NCBI GenBank assembly: GCA_029260965.1
Contig: JAJDCG010000001.1
Coordinates: 372,001 to 436,000, forward strand
Length of the DNA: 64,000 nt
Reading direction: 5' to 3'
DNA from: Candidatus Levyibacteriota bacterium
Lineage (GTDB): Bacteria > Patescibacteria > Microgenomatia > Levybacterales > UBA12049
The notes beneath the pieces are model-generated. The model was not told where the DNA came from. It searched no databases and saw only the letters and a program-made list of their open reading frames with translations. Numbering within the stretch: position 1 is the stretch's first letter; every line of letters starts with the position of its first letter. Position numbers and translations under genes: made by a program. This document shows positions 16,332 through 24,507 of this stretch, piece after piece.

Positions 16332-16443
16332 CAAAAAATAGTATAATTCAAAGATTTAACAGGCAACCTCCTCGCTGTCTCAGGGTAATACATGAATGTT
16401 ATTTGAAAAAATAAGATTTATTAATTTTCCAGATCTGAAGCTA

Positions 16444-17223
16444 TTATTTGATTTTTGTATTAGTTTTAAGTTTATATTCTCCTACTTTAGTTCTCAGGAT
16501 GTCTAGGGCGATTGCACCGTAACCAATTTCTTCTCCCATTTCATTTGTCAGGCTTCTGACGTATGTTCCGCTTGAGCAGGAAATTCTAAATATGGCAACA
16601 GTGAAGGTTTGAGGAGCGTTTTTTTCAAAAAACTCTTCCCACTTTTCCAAAATTTCATTCTGTCTGAAGTCGCCTGTAATTTGATTTATATTTTCAAAAA
16701 TTCTTTTCTTAATTTTCTTGCTTGGGATTTGTTTGATTTCCAATAATTCAAAATTGTAGATTTCAATTTCTTTTGTTGGGATTTTTATTTCACCCAATCT
16801 TTTCTCCCGTGCCCATTGGAAAAGCGGTTTGCCATTTACTTCCTTTGATGAATAAGGAGGATAGGGTTGGAACTGTTTTCCAATCTTGGATTCTATAAAT
16901 TTTTTAATGTTGTTTTTAAGCAGTTTTGAACTATTAGCTATTTTAAAATTAAAACTTTTAATAATTCCAAGAGCATCATAAGTATCTGTAGAAACGCCAA
17001 AAAGGACTTCAAATTCATACTCTTTATCAAGACTCAAATATTTATCTCGATTTTTTGTCTCCGCTCCAATCATCAGGAGTAGTACTCCTTGTGCCATGGG
17101 ATCAAGCCGGCCTGCAATTCCTATCTTGATATCCCTATATTTAAGATTCTCTTTTCGAAATTTATCTATTGCCTGAAGCGGTGTTATACCGATTGGTTTG
17201 TTAATTTTAATTATTTTTCTCAT
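16444..17223 (-). CDS. truB: tRNA pseudouridine-55 synthase TruB
   Basis: 259 residues. The N-terminal KPIGITPLQAIDKFRK, the catalytic Asp region GIAGRLDPMAQGVLLL (about residues 35-50) and the CSSGTYVRSLTNEMGEEIG motif (about 218-236) identify TruB, which makes pseudouridine 55 in the T loop of tRNAs. Residues 150-200, between conserved blocks, are Lys-rich and longer than the core needs. The gene runs toward tRNA-Gln, leaving a 112-nt gap (16332-16443) where I see no gene or clear terminator. Confidence 0.93.
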   Translation of the reverse strand: MRKIIKINKPIGITPLQAIDKFRKENLKYRDIKIGIAGRLDPMAQGVLLLMIGAETKNRDKYLSLDKEYEFEVLFGVSTDTYDALGIIKSFNFKIANSSKLLKNNIKKFIESKIGKQFQPYPPYSSKEVNGKPLFQWAREKRLGEIKIPTKEIEIYNFELLEIKQIPSKKIKKRIFENINQITGDFRQNEILEKWEEFFEKNAPQTFTVAIFRISCSSGTYVRSLTNEMGEEIGYGAIALDILRTKVGEYKLKTNTKIK

Positions 17224-17241
17224 ATTATTTTTTTATGTTAT

Positions 17242-17250
17242 TGATATAAT
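17242..17250 (+). promoter_or_regulatory. Extended -10 of the Ca2+/Na+ antiporter gene
   Basis: TGATATAAT, 14 nt before the ATG at 17265, in the 41-nt divergent gap with truB. Confidence 0.5.
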
Positions 17251-17264
17251 ACATAGAACCAAGA

Positions 17265-18356
17265 ATGTTTGCTGCTATATTTTATTTAATTGTCCTCATT
17301 TTCTTGTTTTATATTCTTGCAAAAATTTGTGATCAGTATTTTATTCAAAGCCTTGATATTATATCAAGTAAGCTGAATTTATCTCAAAGCGTTGCAGGAG
17401 CTAGCTTTATGGCAATTGGCACTAGTGCTCCAGAGTTCTTTACCTCTGTTATTGCTCTTACAAAAGTTGGATCTGAAAACATAGGAGCAGGCACAATCGT
17501 CGGTTCTGCAATTTTTAACATACTTGTTATTGTTGGATTTTCCGCAATAGTCTCGACCGCTTTTCTTTCTTGGAAGCCAGTGGTTCGGGATATGGGATTT
17601 TACGTTGTCTCAATTTTAGTTTTATTTTTTACTTTTAATGATGGAATAGTTACGCTTTATGAAGCAAGTATGTATTTAGTAGTATATAGCTTTTATATTT
17701 TCATACTTTCAAAGTGGAGCAAGTGGTTTCCGGAAGTATCAACGATTGACGAGGGAGAAGAATTAGTAAGAGAGATGCAGAGAGAAGACAAGTTGCTTAA
17801 AAAAAATTCGAAGCTTATTTCAAGGATATTGTTATTGATTGATAATCTTCTTTCGTTGTTCTTCCCAGACTTAAATAAAAAACCTCAACTTTTTTGGTTG
17901 ACCTTTATTGTTTCAATTTCTTTGATTATTTTATCAAGCTGGGGATTGGTGGAGTCAGCCGTCTCTTTTGCAAACATTGTTGGAATACCTGAGGTTATTG
18001 TAGCTCTGACAATTTTAGCTGCGGGAACATCAGTTCCTGATTTATTAGCATCAGTCATAGTTGCAAAAAAAGGAAGAGGTGACATGGCAATTAGCAATGC
18101 AGTAGGTAGTAATACTTTTGATATATTGATTGCTCTTGGATTGCCATGGTTTTTCTATATTGTATATACAGGCAGATCTGTTGTTGTTGGTATAGAAAAT
18201 TTAACATCTTCAATCCTTCTTCTTTTCTTTACCGTTGTTGCAATATTTTTTGTTTTATTAGTTCAAAAATTTAAAATAGGGAAAAAGTCTGGTTATTTTC
18301 TCGTAGCTTTGTATATTATGTATGTTTTCTATTCTGTAATTAGTATACAAAGTTAA
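17265..18356 (+). CDS. Calcium/sodium antiporter (CaCA family)
   Basis: 363 residues with the two inverted alpha repeats of the CaCA family. Repeat 1 has MAIGTSAPEFFTSV followed by GAGTIVGSAIFN (about 46-87); repeat 2 has AAGTSVPDLLASV and AISNAVGSNTFD (about 250-288). The acidic Glu and Asp in GTSAPE and GTSVPD are the ion ligands. About ten or eleven membrane helices flank a charged cytoplasmic loop (about 155-185). It resembles the YrbG group and would exchange Ca2+ for Na+ across the cytoplasmic membrane. Confidence 0.93.
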   Translation: MFAAIFYLIVLIFLFYILAKICDQYFIQSLDIISSKLNLSQSVAGASFMAIGTSAPEFFTSVIALTKVGSENIGAGTIVGSAIFNILVIVGFSAIVSTAFLSWKPVVRDMGFYVVSILVLFFTFNDGIVTLYEASMYLVVYSFYIFILSKWSKWFPEVSTIDEGEELVREMQREDKLLKKNSKLISRILLLIDNLLSLFFPDLNKKPQLFWLTFIVSISLIILSSWGLVESAVSFANIVGIPEVIVALTILAAGTSVPDLLASVIVAKKGRGDMAISNAVGSNTFDILIALGLPWFFYIVYTGRSVVVGIENLTSSILLLFFTVVAIFFVLLVQKFKIGKKSGYFLVALYIMYVFYSVISIQS

Positions 18357-18384
18357 CCTCTTCTAATTGCTTCATTAATTGTTG

Positions 18385-18390
18385 TAAACT
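18385..18390 (+). promoter_or_regulatory. -10 box of the Kef-type gene
   Basis: TAAACT ends 6 nt before the ATG at 18397, the same spacing as the other leaderless-looking starts. The -35 (TTCTAA at 18361-18366) is weak. Confidence 0.4.
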
Positions 18391-18396
18391 ATAACA

Positions 18397-20085
18397 ATGG
18401 AGATTTTTGTTGAGGTTGGATTACTTCTTGTTCTTGCGACATTTTCTGCTATTTTGATGCGTGTTCTCAAGCAGCCTCTTATTGTTGGATATATACTTGC
18501 TGGAATTGCGGCGGGACCTTATTTCCTCAACATCCTTCACTCCACAGAGCACATAGAACTTTTTTCCAAACTCGGCATCACAATTCTTCTTTTTATTGTA
18601 GGTCTGAATCTTTCACCAAAAGTAATAAAGGAAGTGGGTAAGGTTTCATTAGTTGGTGGTATAGGACAGATCATTTTTACAACTATGATTGGATTTTCAA
18701 TTGCCGTATTTTTAGGAATAGATAAATTGGCTGCGATGTATCTAGCAATTGCCCTTACTTTTAGTAGTACTATTATAGTGCTCAAGCTCCTTTCTGATAG
18801 GGGAGATCTGAATAAACTCTATGGAAAGATTGCTGTTGGTTTTTTAATAGTTCAGGATATTGTTGCTACTCTAATACTTCTATTCGTTTCAGCTTTTGCA
18901 GAGAGTACAGGTGCAGATGTTGTGAGCATGGCGGGAATTATTTTTGCAAAAGGTGTTTTTCTCCTTGCAGCATTATATGTAATAAGCATTTATATTATAC
19001 CCAGATTTAGCAAGTTTCTTGCTAGTTCACAGGAGATTCTTTTCCTTTTTTCTATTAGCTGGGGTGTGGCACTGGCTGGACTTTTCTATGCACTAGGATT
19101 GTCAATGGAAATAGGCGCACTCGTTGCAGGTGTGGCACTTTCTCTTACGCCATTCTCCTATGAGATTGAGGCACGTCTCAAGCCTCTTAGGGATTTTTTT
19201 ATAGTGCTTTTTTTCTTGCTTCTTGGCTCACAGCTGGTACTTGATAATGTATCAGCGATATTTATCCCATCACTTATTCTTTCTCTCTTTGTTTTGATCG
19301 GAAATCCTTTTATTGTTATTGTTCTCATGAGTGTAATGGGACATAAGAATAAAACTGGATTTATGACAGGTTTGACTGTCGCGCAAATTAGTGAGTTTTC
19401 GCTTATTCTTGCAGCGCTAGGTTTTAGGGTGGGACATGTTTCTCAAGAAGTACTATCAATTGTGACCCTGGTTGGGCTTATTACGATTGCAGGATCAACT
19501 TATTTTATTCTCTATGCGGATAATCTGTACAGAAAGGTCGAAAAACTTTTAAAATTTTTAGAACTTGAAAAAAATACAGCGAGCCTGGGTGCTGACAGCG
19601 AAAAATACGACATGTTACTTTTTGGATATGATCGTGTTGGAAGGGATTATGTATCTGCGTTTGAAAAACTAGCAAAACCATATATGGTGATTGATTTTAA
19701 TCCAGAGTCTATTACCCGTCTCAGGAGTGAGAAAATTCCTTATAAATTTGGTGATGCAGAGGACGCTGAGTTTTTGCAGGAGCTACATCTTGGTGATGTT
19801 AAGATGGTTGTTTCGACGTTGCCTGATCTGAGGAGCAATATACTTCTTACAAAATCAATAAGGCTGGTTAATCAAAAAGCTGTTGTCATAGCTCTTTCTC
19901 ACAATCTTGAGCAGGCTGAGGAATTGTATGCTGCAGGAGCTACATATGTGGTAATGCCTCACTATATAGGGGCAACATATACTATAGATATGATTTTAAA
20001 AAATGAATTAGATTTGCAGGGATTTGAAAAAGAGCGCAAAAAACACATGTTGTATATTAAACAAGAAAAAGCAATTAATTTATAA
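18397..20085 (+). CDS. Kef/CPA2-type cation:proton antiporter with RCK domain
   Basis: 562 residues. The first 380 form a Na+/H+ exchanger-type membrane domain of about twelve helices; features include QPLIVGYILAGIAAGP and FSSTIIVLKLLSDRG (about 119-133). A cytoplasmic TrkA-N/RCK domain follows (about 400-530), with a Rossmann start LLFGYDRVGRDY, IDFNPES and GDAEDAEFLQ, which would bind NAD(H) or another nucleotide. No C-terminal TrkA-C domain is visible. It probably exports K+ or Na+ in exchange for protons. The 184-residue hydrolase gene follows after 6 nt. Confidence 0.92.
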   Translation: MEIFVEVGLLLVLATFSAILMRVLKQPLIVGYILAGIAAGPYFLNILHSTEHIELFSKLGITILLFIVGLNLSPKVIKEVGKVSLVGGIGQIIFTTMIGFSIAVFLGIDKLAAMYLAIALTFSSTIIVLKLLSDRGDLNKLYGKIAVGFLIVQDIVATLILLFVSAFAESTGADVVSMAGIIFAKGVFLLAALYVISIYIIPRFSKFLASSQEILFLFSISWGVALAGLFYALGLSMEIGALVAGVALSLTPFSYEIEARLKPLRDFFIVLFFLLLGSQLVLDNVSAIFIPSLILSLFVLIGNPFIVIVLMSVMGHKNKTGFMTGLTVAQISEFSLILAALGFRVGHVSQEVLSIVTLVGLITIAGSTYFILYADNLYRKVEKLLKFLELEKNTASLGADSEKYDMLLFGYDRVGRDYVSAFEKLAKPYMVIDFNPESITRLRSEKIPYKFGDAEDAEFLQELHLGDVKMVVSTLPDLRSNILLTKSIRLVNQKAVVIALSHNLEQAEELYAAGATYVVMPHYIGATYTIDMILKNELDLQGFEKERKKHMLYIKQEKAINL

Positions 20086-20091
20086 TGTTTT

Positions 20092-20646
20092 ATGAAAAAT
20101 GCTTTAATTCTACATGGTACTGATGCCACTTCAAAAGATCATTGGTTTGTCTGGCTTGGAAAAGAGCTAGAGAAATTAGGGTACGAAGTTTGGATTCCAG
20201 ACTTGCCAGGTGCTGATCGTCCAAATGTTAAAAAATACAATGATTTTATCTTATCAAATAAGGAATTTCTTTTTAATAAGGAGACAATAATCGTAGGGCA
20301 TTCATCAGGGGCAGTTGAAATATTTGGATTACTACAAGAGCTTAGGGATAAAGTTAAGGCGGTATATTTAATAGGCTCATTCATGAATGATTTGGGTTGG
20401 AAATCACTTAGTTCGCTGTTTGTTGAGCCATTTGATTTTGATCTTATAAAAACAAAATCTGATAAGTTTGTGTTTTTTCATTCTGACGATGATCCGTATT
20501 GTCCCCTTGATCATGCGAAATTTTTATCAGAAAAAACAGGGGGCGAGCTGATAGTTTTACCTGGGCAAAAACATTTTTCAACTGGTACTGCAGGCGAAAA
20601 ATATAAAAAATTTCCTGAGCTTTTGGAAATGATAAAGGAGTGTTAG
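20092..20646 (+). CDS. RBBP9/YdeN-type alpha/beta hydrolase
   Basis: 184 residues, the usual size of the RBBP9/YdeN serine hydrolase family. The N-terminal ALILHGTDATSKDHWFVWL, the nucleophile elbow GHSSGA (about 66-71), an acidic residue in HSDDDPYCP (about 126-131) and the final catalytic His in GQKHFS complete a Ser-Asp-His triad. The natural substrate of the family is unknown. It lies 6 nt downstream of the antiporter gene and overlaps the convergent acyltransferase gene by 4 nt. Confidence 0.88.
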   Translation: MKNALILHGTDATSKDHWFVWLGKELEKLGYEVWIPDLPGADRPNVKKYNDFILSNKEFLFNKETIIVGHSSGAVEIFGLLQELRDKVKAVYLIGSFMNDLGWKSLSSLFVEPFDFDLIKTKSDKFVFFHSDDDPYCPLDHAKFLSEKTGGELIVLPGQKHFSTGTAGEKYKKFPELLEMIKEC

Positions 20647-21662
20647 TTCAAAGTTATGGTTTTTTGTAATTTTTTATAGACAGATGACAGGCCGAGTATT
20701 ATCAGGATAGAGAGCAGGGTGTATGTCGGTGCCAGATAGATATTGCGAAGTTCTATTATTGTCTCGGATGAGATAAAAAGCATCAAAAAACGGCTGATGT
20801 ATGAAAATACAATGAGATGAAATACAAAAAGAGGCATAGTATTTTTTCCAAGAATTTCTAGAACTCGGTTTGATTGTATTTTTATACTTGCCAGAATAAG
20901 AAGGGTTATAGCGCTGAGTGCAGCCCCGTAAAAAAGAAAATAATCTCCCAGTCTGTTGAGACGTATATCAACCTGTGCTCCTATAAAAGCATAGTTAATA
21001 CCAGCAGATAATAGAAATATTATAATTAGCAGCAATAAACTTCTTGTCATGTGGGTTTTGAAATAGCTAACGAGTTTCTCGGGTAATTCACGCGAGAGAA
21101 ATCCAAGCCCGAAGAAGACAACAGCATTCAGTGCAGCCTCAACCCCCCAGGGTAATTTAGTTTTTGGAAGTGCAACAGAGATGGTATAGCCAATGATGGA
21201 GATAAGAGCGAGCGAGAATAAAATATTTTTTTTGTTTTGCAATTTGGCAATATGATAAAAAATTGTTCTGGTTACAAAAAGTGTGGGGAGGAACCAGAGT
21301 ACTATATTTATCGCTAAATAGCCATTGTTGCCGTTGCCATATAAGATTCCATAAGCTTGTTTGGAGAGCAATTCGGCTGTTCTATTGTCCGGTGGGACAT
21401 TTGAGAGCCAAAGCGAGTAGGATATTGCAGCGAAAATAAAATAAGGAATCATTATTCGCCGAAAATCTTTTTTTAATGATGCAAAAAAACTTCCATTTTT
21501 TCGTGAGTGAAAAACATATCCTGAGAGAAAGAAAAAAAGTGGCATATGAAAAGAATAGATGAGAAAGCGTGGACTATTGGCAGCCAATCCGTGTCCGTAA
21601 ATGACAAAAAGTATAGCAAGACCCCGTGCTACATCAATCCATGAGATTCTAGCATTTTGCAC
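20643..21662 (-). CDS. Acyltransferase 3 family membrane protein
   Basis: 339 residues with about ten membrane helices. The start motif ISWIDVARGLAILFVIYGHGL contains the conserved Arg and catalytic-type His of acyltransferase 3, and YSFHMPLFFFLSGYVF (about 32-47) is the second hallmark. Such enzymes move acetyl or other acyl groups onto surface sugars. The start codon is GTG at 21662. It could decorate the glycan made by the downstream locus, but there is no direct link. Confidence 0.9.
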   Translation of the reverse strand: MQNARISWIDVARGLAILFVIYGHGLAANSPRFLIYSFHMPLFFFLSGYVFHSRKNGSFFASLKKDFRRIMIPYFIFAAISYSLWLSNVPPDNRTAELLSKQAYGILYGNGNNGYLAINIVLWFLPTLFVTRTIFYHIAKLQNKKNILFSLALISIIGYTISVALPKTKLPWGVEAALNAVVFFGLGFLSRELPEKLVSYFKTHMTRSLLLLIIIFLLSAGINYAFIGAQVDIRLNRLGDYFLFYGAALSAITLLILASIKIQSNRVLEILGKNTMPLFVFHLIVFSYISRFLMLFISSETIIELRNIYLAPTYTLLSILIILGLSSVYKKLQKTITLN

Positions 21663-21710
21663 CTAACTAGTATTCCATGTAATCTGTTGCTCTGTCAATT
21701 GTTGGGAGTT

Positions 21711-21719
21711 TGTTATAAT
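21711..21719 (+). promoter_or_regulatory. Extended -10 of the metal-binding MauE-like gene
   Basis: TGTTATAAT, ending 9 nt before the ATG at 21729. Confidence 0.5.
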
Positions 21720-21728
21720 AAAATAGTT

Positions 21729-22307
21729 ATGTATGTGTGCCCAATGCATTCTGATCAAAAATCAGACAAACCCAGTAAATGCAATAAGTGCGGGATGAAT
21801 CTTGTTCTTGAGATAGAGGTCGGAAAAGAAAAGGAAAGCTATTTGCCAATCTATATAATCGTTGCACTGATCGTGGTTGTTTCATTTGTTGTCACTATTT
21901 CTGCTGACGCGGGATTTGATATTTATATTTTTTTGAAAAATTTTATGGCAGGATTTTTCCTCATATTTGCAATGTTCAAGCTGATTGATTTGAAAGGTTT
22001 TGCAGAGGGATATGCGACATATGATCTTTTGGCAAAAAGATTTTATAGCTATGGTTATCTTTATCCGTTTATAGAGTTATTTTTTGGTCTTTCAATGATT
22101 GCAGAATTTTACACAGTAGAGATACTCTGGGCAGAGGTATTTGTTATGATATTTAGCGGAACAGGAGTGTTAATAAAGCTGTTAAATAAAGAAAAATTCC
22201 GCTGTGTGTGTTTGGGAACAGTTCTGAAAGTTCCACTCACAAAGGTAACTCTTGTAGAAGATTTTGGGATGGCGGCTTTAGCAGTTTTGATGATAATTAT
22301 CTCCTAA
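21729..22307 (+). CDS. Heavy-metal-binding domain fused to a MauE/DoxX-like membrane domain
   Basis: 192 residues from MYVCPMHSD; an ORF start 24 codons upstream precedes the promoter and is rejected. The first 27 residues are a compact heavy-metal-binding domain of the CPMH...CxKCGM type, with Cys, His, and a CNKCGM pair. Then come four or five membrane helices of the MauE/DoxX type, with a CVCLG motif near the last third and a LVEDFGMA segment. The Cys pair suggests thiol-redox or metal handling at the membrane. The end overlaps the convergent greA by 4 nt. Confidence 0.82.
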   Translation: MYVCPMHSDQKSDKPSKCNKCGMNLVLEIEVGKEKESYLPIYIIVALIVVVSFVVTISADAGFDIYIFLKNFMAGFFLIFAMFKLIDLKGFAEGYATYDLLAKRFYSYGYLYPFIELFFGLSMIAEFYTVEILWAEVFVMIFSGTGVLIKLLNKEKFRCVCLGTVLKVPLTKVTLVEDFGMAALAVLMIIIS

Positions 22308-22768
22308 GATATTTTTGTGATTTTGTATTTGAATTTTCCAGTCGGAGTTTCGATCTCTACCTCTTCATTTAGAGACTTTCCTACAATAGCTTTTCCAACA
22401 GGAGAAAGAAGCGAGAGCTTGCCTGCTGAGGGTTCTGCTTCAGTGTCACCTACGATTTGATATGTTTTAGTGCGTTTTCCATCAGTTAGTGTTACCTGGC
22501 TTCCTATATATACAGAATCAATTGGGTGAGTAGTCCCATCACGATTAGTTATATCTGCGCGTTTTAAAAGATCAGAAAAGCGTCTCAGTCTGCCGTCGAT
22601 AAATCCTAGCTTTTGCTTGGAAGCCTTGTAATAGCCATTTTCCGAGAGGTCTCCGAGCTCACGTGATTTTTTTACATCCTCAATTACGAGTGGTCTTTGT
22701 TTGAGGAGCTCATTATATTCACCCTTTAATTTATCGTATCCTTCTTTTGTAAATCTAACTTTATTCAT
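22304..22768 (-). CDS. greA: Transcription elongation factor GreA
   Basis: 154 residues. An N-terminal coiled coil (about 1-75, with GELSENGYYKASKQ-like GDLSENGYY near 43) carries the acidic tip, and the C-terminal FKBP-like domain has YIGSQVTL, LSPVGKAIVGK and ETPTGKFKYKI. GreA rescues backtracked RNA polymerase by stimulating transcript cleavage. It is downstream of recJ, overlapping it by 8 nt. Confidence 0.96.
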   Translation of the reverse strand: MNKVRFTKEGYDKLKGEYNELLKQRPLVIEDVKKSRELGDLSENGYYKASKQKLGFIDGRLRRFSDLLKRADITNRDGTTHPIDSVYIGSQVTLTDGKRTKTYQIVGDTEAEPSAGKLSLLSPVGKAIVGKSLNEEVEIETPTGKFKYKITKIS

Positions 22769-24458
22769 AAATTTTTACATCTTTTATTTTTAGTTGGAGC
22801 TTGGTGTTTCCGTTCCAGGTGTTTTTATCAATAGAGTAGGCAATATCCACTGTGGATTTCTTTTTTAATTTTACCGTTAGTTTTCCCATTCCAAAAGCGA
22901 TTGCTTCATGGCTTATGGATTCAGGTTTTTGGTTCTTGGAGCTCAGTTCTAGCCTCAGGTGGCTTTGATCTTTTCCCAATAGCCTGAAGTCTTTAACCCA
23001 AACATCTCGCGTTATAAAAACTGGTTCAGGATTCCCCATGCCAAACGGTGCAAGCGTTTGAATAGTATCATATAGTGATGTGTTAATACATGCTAATTCA
23101 AGTTCGCAGTCAATTTTTAGTTTTCTTTTTAACAAGTCATCCGTGATTGCGATTTCTGCTGCTTTTTCTAGTGTTTTGATCAGGCTGTCCAGGTTTTTAG
23201 TTTTTATAGTAAACCCTGCTGCCATTGGGTGTCCACCTATATCCGTGAAGAATTTGGGGTGTGATCTGAGAAAATCAACTATGTTGAATCCCGGGATAGA
23301 CCTTACAGAGGCTTTAGAATATTCATCGCCGATTGAAATAGCAATCGATGGTCGATAGAATTCTTCAACTAGTTTTCCAGCTATAAGTCCTATTACGCCT
23401 TGTTTGTATAATTGATCCGCAACAATTAATATTTTTTTACTTTTTATTTTTTGCTTTTTGTTTACTTCTTGTATTGCATGTTCTGTTGATTCTTTGAGTA
23501 TGTGCTGGCGATCGCGATTTATTAACTCGAGTTTCTGTGCAAGAGTTCTAGCTCGATTTGCGTCTTTCGTACACAAAAGTCTCAGGCTGTCCATGGCAGA
23601 TTCCATGCGTCCTGCAGCATTTAGTCGGGGTGCTATAATATAGCCAACATCATAGATTGAAAATAGTTTTTTTTCTATTTTTGCTTCATTAAAAAGTTCT
23701 TTTAGTCCCATGCGTTGTGATCTCCCCAAAGCTCCAAGTCCAAATTTGGCAATCGTGCGGCTAGTGCTAGTTAGTGGTACGAGATCAGCAACTGTTCCAA
23801 GCATTGCTAGCTCGAGATGAGAATCCTGAGGGTGTGGCGCGTGGCGTGTGGTGCGTATTTCTTTTGCGAGTAGATAAGCAACAGCTGCGCCACAAATCTT
23901 TGTAGTATGTATTGTAGTAAATGCATTCGGCAAAATTTTTCCGACAGTATGATGATCGGTTATTATTACATCAATATTTTTTGTTTTTGCAAAATCAACA
24001 GCATCATGCGCAACAATTCCGTTATCAACAGTAATTATGAGGGAGACATTTTTGCTTTTTGATTTTTGTTCTAGAATTTTTTCAATTCCACGAATCGAAA
24101 GTCCGTATCCTTCATCAATTCTGTGTGGGATATATGGCATCACATTGCCATTCATTGCATGAATTGTCTCCCAGAGTATCGCTGAACCCGTGATGCCATC
24201 AACATCATAGTCACCATATATGATTATTTGTTCTTTATTATCAACAGCTTTTAGGATGCGTTTTACAGCTTTCTTGAGATTGGTAGTATTTATGTCGACG
24301 TTTTTTGCGTTTACTTTTGAGATGTCTGGATTTAGAAATTCTTCCTTGTCTTTTTTTGTTTTTATATTTCTATTTTCAAGTAATAAATCTATTAACCCTT
24401 CATTTTGCCACTTGTCACTTATGATCCGTGATTTATTTAAAATTTTCCATTCTTTCAT
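22761..24458 (-). CDS. recJ: Single-stranded-DNA exonuclease RecJ
   Basis: 565 residues. The DHH phosphoesterase motifs are all seen: YGDYDVDGITGSA (about 80-92), VDNGI, TDHHTV (about 164), LAMLGTVADLV, and the DHHA1-type GGHPMAAGF near 400; an OB-fold ends the protein. It degrades 5' single strands in recombination and repair. Three loop segments are encoded by 7-nt-period arrays: LEQKSKSKN, RTTRHAPH and KKQKIKSKK. They lie between conserved blocks and do not break the frame. greA follows with an 8-nt overlap. Confidence 0.95.
   Translation of the reverse strand: MKEWKILNKSRIISDKWQNEGLIDLLLENRNIKTKKDKEEFLNPDISKVNAKNVDINTTNLKKAVKRILKAVDNKEQIIIYGDYDVDGITGSAILWETIHAMNGNVMPYIPHRIDEGYGLSIRGIEKILEQKSKSKNVSLIITVDNGIVAHDAVDFAKTKNIDVIITDHHTVGKILPNAFTTIHTTKICGAAVAYLLAKEIRTTRHAPHPQDSHLELAMLGTVADLVPLTSTSRTIAKFGLGALGRSQRMGLKELFNEAKIEKKLFSIYDVGYIIAPRLNAAGRMESAMDSLRLLCTKDANRARTLAQKLELINRDRQHILKESTEHAIQEVNKKQKIKSKKILIVADQLYKQGVIGLIAGKLVEEFYRPSIAISIGDEYSKASVRSIPGFNIVDFLRSHPKFFTDIGGHPMAAGFTIKTKNLDSLIKTLEKAAEIAITDDLLKRKLKIDCELELACINTSLYDTIQTLAPFGMGNPEPVFITRDVWVKDFRLLGKDQSHLRLELSSKNQKPESISHEAIAFGMGKLTVKLKKKSTVDIAYSIDKNTWNGNTKLQLKIKDVKIYE
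23435..23462 (-). repeat. Heptanucleotide array in recJ
   Basis: Four 7-nt units in tandem on the coding (minus) strand, of the form ARYAAAA (for example AGCAAAA, AGTAAAA). They encode the Lys/Gln-rich KKQKIKSKK loop. Confidence 0.75.
23832..23859 (-). repeat. GC-rich heptanucleotide array in recJ
   Basis: Plus-strand units GTGTGGC, GCGTGGC, then two further variants, in strict 7-nt register. They encode the TTRHAPH segment, an island of high GC in an A/T-rich gene. Confidence 0.7.
24049..24069 (-). repeat. Heptanucleotide array in recJ
   Basis: Three units TTTTTGN on the plus strand (coding strand NCAAAAA), encoding EQKSKSKN before the strand that carries the VDNGI motif. Confidence 0.65.
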
Positions 24459-24468
24459 GTTTTTGGTT

Positions 24469-24477
24469 TGCTATACT
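24469..24477 (+). promoter_or_regulatory. Extended -10 of the CCA-adding enzyme gene
   Basis: TGCTATACT in the 49-nt gap between divergent recJ and cca. It lies 30 nt before the ATG at 24508, and an AGGTGGGA ribosome-binding site follows, so this is a leadered gene. Confidence 0.5.
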
Positions 24478-24507
24478 ATAACAGACCCCGTTAGGTGGGA
24501 CAAGAAT

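Noticed and set aside
24220..24507. N-terminal extension of the CCA-adding enzyme
   Set aside because: It is antisense to recJ, lies upstream of the extended -10 at 24469, and the product would be unlike any family member.
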